This document shows, piece by piece, positions 1-5,470 of a DNA stretch of 9,612 bases. The stretch is taken from assembly GCA_015486505.1 (NCBI GenBank), contig WFRP01000058.1, positions 1 through 9,612 of the forward strand. Reading direction: 5' to 3'. The stretch's first letter is position 1, and every line of letters starts with the position of its first letter. The stretch is from Pseudomonadota bacterium. Its GTDB lineage: Bacteria > Desulfobacterota > Anaeroferrophillalia > Anaeroferrophillales > Tharpellaceae. The position numbers and the translations under genes were made by a program. Below the pieces are notes generated by a model that was given only the letters and a program-made list of their open reading frames with translations, was not told the DNA's origin and ran no database searches.

Positions 1-70
1 ATGTTCTGATAAGAGCACTTATTTGCGGGCCGCAAGGCCCTGTTTGGGTTGCGGGAGTTGTTCCCGCATT
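1..70 (+). repeat. Dispersed structured repeat, unit A (5'-truncated by the window edge, short form)
   Basis: This is the right-hand part of the repeat family described under unit E. It begins inside the 3' arm of the left hairpin (ATGTTCTGATAAGAGCACTT). It continues with a small hairpin, GGGCC (27-31), GCAA loop (32-35) and GGCCC (36-40). It ends with the right hairpin, TGCGGGA (50-56), 5-nt loop and TCCCGCA (62-68). It has no 25-26 nt middle module, so it is the short form. Unit B follows directly in the same orientation with the junction CCCGCATT/AGTACC at 70/71. Its function is unknown; it is non-coding by appearance. Confidence 0.85.
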
Positions 71-243
71 AGTACCTTACAGGTTATTTTCTGCACCAAA
101 AAACAAGATTTAATAATCAGAAAATGTTCTGATAAGAGTACTTATTTGCGACCAGCGGAAGTGCCCCTGGGGTGCGCCCAACGGATTGCCCTTGGGGTGC
201 GGGCTGAAAAGCCCTGTTTGGGTTGCGGGAGCTGTTCCCGCAT
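71..243 (+). repeat. Dispersed structured repeat, unit B (long form with two middle modules)
   Basis: Positions 71-150 (AGTACCTTACAGG through TTATTTGCG) are almost identical to units D, E and F. They then carry two diverged tandem modules at 151-176 (26 nt) and 177-201 (25 nt). Both contain a CGGA-N-TGCCC-YTGGGGTGCG pattern and end in TGCG. The small hairpin follows as GGGCT (201-205), GAAA loop and AGCCC (210-214). The right hairpin is TGCGGGA (224-230) and TCCCGCA (236-242). The left hairpin can fold long (arms about 71-93 and 118-143) or locally (ATCAGAA, AATG loop, TTCTGAT). This is the longest unit in the window at 173 nt. Confidence 0.9.
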
Positions 244-417
244 CAGCATTGCAACTGTTTGAGCGTAAGCGAGTTTTGCAAGGCGGGCGCAGCGAGCTTA
301 AAGGAAAAACAGAAATCTTAACGCCGAGCGGAGAAAAACCGCGCCCGACCCCGGATTCGGCTGAATAGTTACTCATAAAATTTATTAAAGTCGAATAAGA
401 GTATGAAGGAGTCTAAA
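244..417 (+). other. Leader region upstream of grpE, possibly structured
   Basis: I find no convincing gene here. The segment has a 7-bp exact inverted repeat, CGGGCGC (284-290) and GCGCCCG (341-347). It encloses a purine-rich stretch and a smaller candidate hairpin, GCGG (328-331) with CCGC (339-342), that would compete with the last two pairs of the longer stem. A -10-like hexamer TAAAAT (376-381) lies at a suitable distance for grpE, but no good -35 sits 16-18 nt upstream of it. No CIRCE inverted repeat (TTAGCACTC-N9-GAGTGCTAA) and no clear sigma-32 promoter were seen. The region could be a 5' leader, a second dispersed repeat, or decayed sequence. Confidence 0.35.
406..411 (+). promoter_or_regulatory. 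Shine-Dalgarno AAGGAG that favours the TTG start of grpE
   Basis: AAGGAG lies 6 nt before an in-frame TTG at 418, which is ideal spacing. It falls after the in-frame ATG at 403, which has no comparable purine-rich site in front of it. The site therefore argues that translation starts at TTG 418. Confidence 0.6.
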
Positions 418-1044
418 TTGAAGAAAAGCAAAAATAAAGTTGATTCGAAAAAAACTACTGGCGCGGAGAAGGCGGCTGCTGCTGAGGTTACGGTCGATGC
501 CGCGGGAAAAAATGCGTCGGCCGACGCGGCTGCGGCGGACAGCGATGCGGTCGCTGAGCCGCCGAAAACCGAGATCGATGAACTTAAAACCGAGATCGAT
601 GAACTTAAGCGACAAAATGCCGCTTTGCGGGATCAGATGTTGAGAACTCAGGCGGAAGCGGAGAATTTTCGTAAACGGATGCGCCGGGAAAAGGATGAAT
701 TCGCCCGTTTCGCCCGGGAGGGATTTGTCCGGGATCTGCTGCCGGTCAAAGATAATCTCGAGCGGGCTTTACAGCATGCGGAACTCGATCCGGAAGCAAT
801 TGTGGCCGGGGTTAAAATGACTCTGGAGCAGTTTGATTCAGCTTTCAAAACGATGGGGGTTGAGTGTGTTGAGTGCGAAGGGCGGGTTTTTGATCCGGAA
901 GTGCATGAGGCGATGAGCCAGGTGGACAGCGATGAACATGAACCGAATACGGTTGTCGGCGAATTGCAGAAAGGTTATCAGTTGAATGGTCGTCTGTTGC
1001 GCCCGGCGATGGTGACGGTAGCAAAGGCCAAAGCTGAAGCTTAA
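418..1044 (+). CDS. grpE: Nucleotide exchange factor GrpE
   Basis: GrpE is the dimeric co-chaperone that releases ADP from DnaK and so resets the Hsp70 cycle in the cytoplasm. Counting from the alternative ATG at 403 (213 aa), residues 1-54 are a Lys- then Ala/Asp-rich, probably disordered tail. Residues about 55-110 form the long coiled-coil helix (KTEIDEL repeats, then AENFRKRMRREKDEF). The conserved core and beta domain follow: VKDNLERALQHA, MTLEQF, GVECVECEGRVFDPEVHEAM, GYQLNGRLLRPAMVTVAK. I chose TTG 418 (208 aa) because AAGGAG is 6 nt before it and ATG 403 lacks a ribosome site. dnaK follows in the same direction after 136 nt, as expected for a heat-shock cluster; hrcA, if present, lies outside the window. 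A perfect 21-nt duplication sits in the coiled coil (565-606). The family call is secure and the start is less so. Confidence 0.96.
   Translation: MKKSKNKVDSKKTTGAEKAAAAEVTVDAAGKNASADAAAADSDAVAEPPKTEIDELKTEIDELKRQNAALRDQMLRTQAEAENFRKRMRREKDEFARFAREGFVRDLLPVKDNLERALQHAELDPEAIVAGVKMTLEQFDSAFKTMGVECVECEGRVFDPEVHEAMSQVDSDEHEPNTVVGELQKGYQLNGRLLRPAMVTVAKAKAEA
565..606 (+). repeat. Perfect 21-nt tandem duplication inside grpE (one coiled-coil heptad)
   Basis: Positions 565-585 and 586-606 are identical and in frame. Each encodes the heptad KTEIDEL. The duplication adds exactly seven residues to the amphipathic helix, so the coiled-coil phase is kept. Identity at every base, including third positions, suggests a recent slippage event or, less likely, an assembly artefact. 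Confidence 0.95.
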
Positions 1045-1062
1045 AAGAATTTGCATCAAGGG

Positions 1063-1091
1063 TTGATTTTCACAGTCAGCGTACTTAAATT
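1063..1091 (+). promoter_or_regulatory. Possible sigma-70-type promoter for dnaK
   Basis: TTGATT (1063-1068) and TAAATT (1086-1091) are separated by 17 nt, and each matches 4 of 6 consensus bases. It lies in the 136-nt grpE-dnaK gap and would give a dnaK leader of about 80 nt. Read-through from grpE is equally possible. The -10 overlaps a TTAAATTGGGGACA stretch that may be a repeat remnant. Confidence 0.3.
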
Positions 1092-1170
1092 GGGGACAAT
1101 TACGCGAAAACCGCATGATTTTAAGATAGAGACATTTTGAGAATAGAGACAAAATAATTTATTTATAAAA

Positions 1171-1174
1171 GGAG
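1171..1174 (+). promoter_or_regulatory. Shine-Dalgarno GGAG that fixes the dnaK start at 1181
   Basis: GGAG ends immediately before a first in-frame ATG at 1175, which is too close to use. It lies 6 nt before the second ATG at 1181. Starting at 1181 gives the usual DnaK N-terminus MGKIIGIDLGTTNS. Confidence 0.75.
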
Positions 1175-1180
1175 ATGGTT

Positions 1181-3088
1181 ATGGGAAAAATAATCGGAAT
1201 TGATTTGGGTACGACCAATTCATGTGTAAGTGTTATGGAAGGCGGCGAGGCCAAGGTTATCGCCAATGCTGAAGGGGTGCGGACAACTCCTTCAATTATC
1301 GCGATCAATGACAATGGCGAACGCCTGGTCGGCCAGGTGGCCAAGCGTCAGGCGGTGACCAATCCGACCAATACGGTTTTTGCCGTAAAAAGACTGATTG
1401 GGCGTAAATTTGATGCGGCTCAGGTACAGCAGATGAAGGCGAAGGTTCCGTTTGCGATTACCAAGGCGAAAAACGGTGATGCCTGGGTTAAAATCAAGGA
1501 TAAAGAGTACAGCCCGGCCGAAACTTCAGCCATGATTTTGCAGAAGATGAAGCAGACGGCGGAAGATTACCTGGGCGAGCCCGTAACCGAAGCGGTGATT
1601 ACGGTGCCGGCTTATTTTAACGACAGCCAGCGCCAGGCGACTAAAGATGCCGGTAAGATTGCCGGTTTTGATGTTAAAAGGATCATTAACGAGCCGACCG
1701 CGGCCGCTCTCGCCTATGGTGAAGATAAGAAAAGCGAAGGCAAAATCGCGATTTTCGATCTCGGCGGCGGTACTTTTGATATCTCCATTCTGGAACTTGG
1801 TGACGGGGTTTTCGAGGTTAAAGCCACCAATGGTGATACTTTCCTCGGCGGTGAAGATTTTGATGAGCGGATTATCGATTACATTGCCAGTGAATTTTTG
1901 AAGAGCGACGGTATCGACCTGCGCAATGACAAAATGGCTTTGCAGCGTCTCAAGGAGGCGGGCGAGAAAGCTAAATGCGAGCTTTCATCTTCAACGACTA
2001 CCGATATCAACCTGCCCTTTATTACGGCTGACGCTTCCGGGCCCAAACATCTGAATGTCAAGCTGACCCGGGCTCATTTTGAAAGCCTGGTTTCCGATCT
2101 GGTCGATCGGGTGGTCGCGCCCTGCCGGACCGCGATGAAGGATGCCGGGGTTTCAACCGCGGACATCACCGAAGTAATTCTCGTCGGCGGGATGACGCGG
2201 ATGCCGCGGATTCAGGAAAAAGTGAAAGAGATTTTCGGCAAGGAACCGAGCAAGGGGGTTAATCCGGATGAAGTGGTCTCGATCGGGGCCGCGATTCAGG
2301 GCGGCGTTTTGCAGGGTGATGTTAAAGATGTGCTTCTGCTCGATGTAACCCCGCTGTCACTGGGTATTGAAACTCTGGGTGGGGTTTGTACCAAGTTGAT
2401 CGAGAAAAACTCGACCATTCCGACCCGGAAAAGCCAGATCTTTACGACGGCGGCCGACAATCAGCCGGCAGTCAGTATTGTGGTTCTCCAGGGTGAGCGG
2501 GAGATGGCGGCCGATAATAAACGTCTGGCCCAGTTTGAGTTGGTCGGGATTCCGCCGGCGCCGCGGGGCGTGCCCCAGATTGAGGTCAGTTTTGATATCG
2601 ATGCCAACGGGATTGTTCATGTTTCCGCCAAAGATACGGCGACCGGCAAAGAGCAGTCGATTGAGATCAAGGCTTCCAGCGGTTTGAGTGAAGCTGAGAT
2701 TGAACAGATGGTTAAAGATGCCGAGGCCCATGCCGATGAAGACAAGAGAAAACGCGAGCTTATCGATCTGCGCAATCAGGCCGAAAGCGTCATCTATCAG
2801 ACGGAAAAGAGCCTGAAAGAGATGGGCGATAAGGTTCCGGCTGCGGATAAGGCCAATATCGAGGGCGCGCTTAATCAGTTGAAAACCGTTAAGGACGGTG
2901 ATGACGGCCCGGCGATCACCAAAGCTTTGGAAGATCTGCAGAAGGTTTCGCATAAGTTGGCCGAAGCGATGTATGCCGACAATCAGGCGGGTGCCGGTGC
3001 GGCTCCGGCCGGCGAGGCCGCGGCTGATGCTGCCGCCGATGCCGATGTCGTCGATGCTGATTTCGAAGAAGTTAAAGACGAGAAATAG
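1181..3088 (+). CDS. dnaK: Chaperone protein DnaK (Hsp70)
   Basis: DnaK is the ATP-driven Hsp70 chaperone of the cytoplasm; it binds exposed hydrophobic peptides and works with DnaJ and GrpE. The 635-aa length is typical. The nucleotide-binding domain (about 1-380) shows IDLGTTNSC (7-15), the catalytic-region Lys70 in AVKR, AYFNDSQRQATKDAGKIAG (144-162), INEPTAAALAYG (169-180), DLGGGTFD (193-200) and VGGMTRMP (335-342). The interdomain linker VLLLDVTP is at 384-391. The substrate-binding beta domain and helical lid follow, then an Ala/Gly-rich tail ending in the usual DADFEEVKDEK. I chose ATG 1181 over 1175 from Shine-Dalgarno spacing. A strong terminator lies 46 nt downstream, so the transcript most likely ends here rather than running into dnaJ. 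I saw no missing key residue or frameshift. Confidence 0.98.
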   Translation: MGKIIGIDLGTTNSCVSVMEGGEAKVIANAEGVRTTPSIIAINDNGERLVGQVAKRQAVTNPTNTVFAVKRLIGRKFDAAQVQQMKAKVPFAITKAKNGDAWVKIKDKEYSPAETSAMILQKMKQTAEDYLGEPVTEAVITVPAYFNDSQRQATKDAGKIAGFDVKRIINEPTAAALAYGEDKKSEGKIAIFDLGGGTFDISILELGDGVFEVKATNGDTFLGGEDFDERIIDYIASEFLKSDGIDLRNDKMALQRLKEAGEKAKCELSSSTTTDINLPFITADASGPKHLNVKLTRAHFESLVSDLVDRVVAPCRTAMKDAGVSTADITEVILVGGMTRMPRIQEKVKEIFGKEPSKGVNPDEVVSIGAAIQGGVLQGDVKDVLLLDVTPLSLGIETLGGVCTKLIEKNSTIPTRKSQIFTTAADNQPAVSIVVLQGEREMAADNKRLAQFELVGIPPAPRGVPQIEVSFDIDANGIVHVSAKDTATGKEQSIEIKASSGLSEAEIEQMVKDAEAHADEDKRKRELIDLRNQAESVIYQTEKSLKEMGDKVPAADKANIEGALNQLKTVKDGDDGPAITKALEDLQKVSHKLAEAMYADNQAGAGAAPAGEAAADAAADADVVDADFEEVKDEK

Positions 3089-3134
3089 TAATTTCGCGGG
3101 GCAGGTTTGTAATCTGAAACCGGGTTGGCAAGTC

Positions 3135-3180
3135 CCAGGTGCGGGCAAAGTCCAGGCTTTGTCCGCACCTGGTTTTTTTT
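3135..3180 (+). terminator. Strong intrinsic terminator after dnaK
   Basis: A 16-bp stem pairs 3135-3150 (starting CCAGGTGCGG) with 3157-3172, with one G-T pair and a 6-nt loop (TCCAGG). A run of eight T follows (3173-3180). The first base of the downstream repeat copy is at 3181, directly after the T run. Confidence 0.92.
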
Positions 3181-3211
3181 AGTACCTTATAGGTTATTTT
3201 CTTGTTTTTTT
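3181..3211 (+). repeat. Partial repeat copy: 31-nt duplicate of the unit C left end
   Basis: Positions 3181-3211 repeat 3212-3242 with one difference (T versus C at the tenth base). Both run from AGTACCTTA to TTTTCTTG followed by seven T. It is a truncated left arm standing between the dnaK terminator and complete unit C. Slippage or a nested insertion could have made it. Confidence 0.85.
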
Positions 3212-3370
3212 AGTACCTTACAGGTTATTTTCTTGTTTTTTTCGACAGCTTTTTTCAACTGTAAAAACAAGAAAATATTCTGATAAGAGGACTTATTTGC
3301 GACCAGCGGAAGTGCCCCTGGGTGCGGGCCGAAAAGGCCCAGTTTGGGTTGCGGGGTCTGTTCCCGCATT
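3212..3370 (+). repeat. Dispersed structured repeat, unit C (one middle module, altered loop)
   Basis: The outer parts match the family. The left-hairpin apex differs: TTTTCTTGTTTTT pairs perfectly with AAAAACAAGAAAA (13 bp) around a new loop that contains ACAG and CTGT. One 25-nt middle module is present (3302-3326). It is followed by the small hairpin GGGCC, GAAAA loop, GGCCC (about 3326-3340) and the right hairpin TGCGGGG with TCCCGCA. The unit ends 6 nt before the dnaJ ribosome site, so it lies in any dnaJ leader transcript. It is the most diverged unit, yet the stem is preserved. Confidence 0.88.
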
Positions 3371-3391
3371 GATTTATAGGAGTTTTTTAAG

Positions 3392-4495
3392 GTGGCGCAG
3401 AAACGGGACTATTATGATGTGTTGCAGTTGCACCGCAACGCTTCCGTGGTGGAGATTAAAAAAGCCTACCGAAAAATGGCTTTCAAGTATCACCCCGATC
3501 AAAATACCAGTGACCCTCAGGCCGAATCCAAGTTTAAAGAGCTGACGGAAGCCTATGAGGTTTTGTCCGATGACCAGAAACGCGCGATTTACGACCAGTA
3601 TGGTCACGAAGGCCTGCAGCAGCAGGCCGGCGGCGGTTTTAACGCTGGCGGTTTCGGCGATATCTTCGGTGATCTTTTCGGTGAGGTTTTCGGCGGTTCC
3701 GGGCGCCGGCGCTCAGGGGGCCGGGCCGGTGAAAGCCTGCGTTACAATCTCGAAATCGAGTTTGATGAGGCCGTTTTCGGAACCCAGGCGAAAATCAAGA
3801 TTCCGCGCTATAAAACCTGTGATGTCTGTAACGGCAGCGGGGTTGAGTCCGGCTCTGAACCCGAGGTCTGTCCCACCTGTAAGGGGCAGGGCCAGGTTCG
3901 TTTTCAACAGGGTTTTTTCAGTGTTTCCCAAGCCTGTTCCACCTGTCGCGGTGAAGGCACAATTATTAAAAATCCCTGTAAGCAGTGCGCGGGCAGCGGC
4001 CGGCAGCGGGAAGAGAAAAATCTTTCGGTGAAAATTCCGGCCGGGGTTGAAACCGGGACCCGGCTGAAACTTTTGGGTGAAGGCGGGGCCGGGACCAAAG
4101 GCGGGCCTCCGGGTGACCTCTATGTTGTAATCCAGGTCAAGGAGCACCCCTTCTTTCAGCGACGCGGCAATGATATCTATTGTCAGGTACCGATCACTTT
4201 TGCCCAGGCGGCCTTAGGGGCTGATCTCGAGGTTGAAACCCTGGAGGAAAAAGAGAAAATTTCAGTGGCCGAAGGCACGCAGTCGGGCGATCTTATCTAT
4301 CTGAAAGGAAAAGGCGTGCCGCATTTAAACGGTTATGGCCGTGGCGATCAGATTATCGAATTGGTGGTTATGACTCCGAAAAATCTGACGCCGAAGCAGC
4401 GTGAGCTTTTTGTCGCCCTGGCGAAAGAGGATGGGGATGCGTCGACCCACGAGCATAAAAGTTTTTTTTCCAAAGTCAGGGAGATGCTGGATTGA
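3392..4495 (+). CDS. dnaJ: Chaperone protein DnaJ (Hsp40, type I)
   Basis: DnaJ delivers unfolded substrates to DnaK and stimulates its ATPase through the J domain. At 367 aa it is near the family norm. The J domain (about 5-70) has the HPD motif at 34-36 in KYHPDQN. A Gly/Phe-rich linker runs from about 75 to 110. Four complete CxxCxGxG zinc motifs lie at 143-150, 160-167, 182-189 and 196-203, followed by the two C-terminal beta domains. The start is GTG 3392, with TAGGAG (3377-3382) 9 nt upstream; it gives the expected short lead into KRDYYDVL. The usual LGV after YDV is LQL here, a small departure. A terminator and repeat unit C separate it from dnaK, so it probably needs its own promoter or read-through; I could not identify one. 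The NRDE gene follows after 12 nt. Confidence 0.97.
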   Translation: MAQKRDYYDVLQLHRNASVVEIKKAYRKMAFKYHPDQNTSDPQAESKFKELTEAYEVLSDDQKRAIYDQYGHEGLQQQAGGGFNAGGFGDIFGDLFGEVFGGSGRRRSGGRAGESLRYNLEIEFDEAVFGTQAKIKIPRYKTCDVCNGSGVESGSEPEVCPTCKGQGQVRFQQGFFSVSQACSTCRGEGTIIKNPCKQCAGSGRQREEKNLSVKIPAGVETGTRLKLLGEGGAGTKGGPPGDLYVVIQVKEHPFFQRRGNDIYCQVPITFAQAALGADLEVETLEEKEKISVAEGTQSGDLIYLKGKGVPHLNGYGRGDQIIELVVMTPKNLTPKQRELFVALAKEDGDASTHEHKSFFSKVREMLD

Positions 4496-4507
4496 TTCCC
4501 GCCGCTG

Positions 4508-5260
4508 ATGTGTACGGTTCTGCTGGCATATAAAAAAATTTCCGGCTGGCCTTTAGTAGTCGGTAATAACCGGGATGAATTCTTTCAGCGTCGGGCCTTG
4601 GCGCCGCGGGTGTATGGGGCCGGGAGAAAGCGGCGCTGGATTGCTTCCTGTGATTTGACCGGCGGCGGCAGCTGGTGGGGCTGTAATCGTCAGGGTTTGG
4701 CGGTCTGGCTGACGAATCGCTGGACTGAAGCTGAATCTGTGTCCGTCCGCCGCTCCCGGGGGGAAATTGTAACCGAATTGCTGGGCTGCGCCGCTCCGGA
4801 CGCGGCCCGTTTACGATTGGAAAAGCTTTGTGACGGAACAACATTTAATCCTTTCAATCTGATTGTGGCGGCGCGGGAGAGCGCTTTTTTTGCCGGGAAT
4901 TTCCCCACCCTGCATTTTTCATCTCTGCTGCCCGGATATCACTTTCTCGGTAATGGCGCGCTTGTCGGGAGCAATTCATTCAAGGCCAAAAATGCCCGGC
5001 GGCTGTTCTCAGGTTTTGGCGGAGACGAAAGCCTTGAGGAAATTTTGCAGATTTTCCGCCGGGCCCTGCGAACCCCGCTACCGCAGGATTCAATCCCGCC
5101 GCAGGGCTTCAATGTAAGGTTTGACGGCTACGGAACGACCTCTTCACTGCTGCTGGCATTACCGGAAAACCATAAATCCTGCCTGAAACTCCATTATTGC
5201 GCGGCAAATCCGTTGTACGCAAGCTATCACGATTTTTCAAGATTGGACCTTCTTTTGTAA
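4508..5260 (+). CDS. NRDE (TANGO2) family protein
   Basis: The 250-aa product starts MCTVLLAYKK and carries NNRDEFFQR (residues 20-28, the NRDE signature), GGGSWWGCNRQGLAVWLTNR (52-71), FNLIVAA (116-122) and a late YGTTSSLLL (208-216). This is the full-length pattern of the family. Members resemble N-terminal-nucleophile proteins with Cys2 exposed after Met removal; eukaryotic TANGO2/HRG-9 and a bacterial relative have been linked to haem trafficking. No signal peptide or membrane segment is visible, so it is probably cytoplasmic. The gene starts 12 nt after dnaJ without a clear Shine-Dalgarno site, which suggests translational coupling in a dnaJ operon. The start is supported by the conserved MCT beginning. 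The family is secure; the reaction or ligand in this organism is not known. Confidence 0.9.
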   Translation: MCTVLLAYKKISGWPLVVGNNRDEFFQRRALAPRVYGAGRKRRWIASCDLTGGGSWWGCNRQGLAVWLTNRWTEAESVSVRRSRGEIVTELLGCAAPDAARLRLEKLCDGTTFNPFNLIVAARESAFFAGNFPTLHFSSLLPGYHFLGNGALVGSNSFKAKNARRLFSGFGGDESLEEILQIFRRALRTPLPQDSIPPQGFNVRFDGYGTTSSLLLALPENHKSCLKLHYCAANPLYASYHDFSRLDLLL

Positions 5261-5470
5261 AATCAGCCTTTTTGCTTGATTTTTCCTGCCCTCTTAACAT
5301 ATAAGGCAGGGCTTTACCGGTTATGCGCCGGGGTTGAAGGCTGAGTGGTTTATACTTTTCAGTTTGAACCACTGATGGACACAGATAAAACTCACATATT
5401 TACAAGTGTTCGCAACCTGTCACTTTGAAGTTGTTAATGGACAATATATAACAGATAGAGGTTTTGTTAG
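5261..5470. other. Intergenic region between the NRDE gene and ppiD
   Basis: No gene is seen. CCTGCC (5285-5290) and GGCAGG (5305-5310) can pair around a loop that itself holds CTTA/TAAG, but only a short T run follows, so it is at best a weak terminator. A 9-bp imperfect inverted repeat pairs 5344-5352 with 5365-5373 (AGTGGTTTA and TGAACCACT). A possible ppiD promoter is TTGAAG (5425-5430) and TATAAC (5447-5452) with 16-nt spacing, but it would start the RNA on top of the AGAGG ribosome site (5457-5461), so the true promoter may lie further upstream. Confidence 0.4.

Noticed and set aside
1..243. CRISPR array
   Set aside because: The tandem units are 120-170 nt, there are no unique spacers and units join directly.
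23..368. Short open frames in units A and B and the grpE leader
   Set aside because: They run through hairpins and non-coding repeat sequence and change with the repeat copies; there is no plausible start signal.
244..1180. CIRCE operator or sigma-32 promoter for the chaperone genes
   Set aside because: I searched by eye for TTAGCACTC-N9-GAGTGCTAA and for CTTGAA with CCCCAT at 13-14 nt and found no acceptable match. Control may lie upstream of the window.
2357..3148. Minus-strand open frame of 263 codons opposite dnaK
   Set aside because: It lies wholly over the conserved dnaK 3' part and its terminator stem; it has no family signature.
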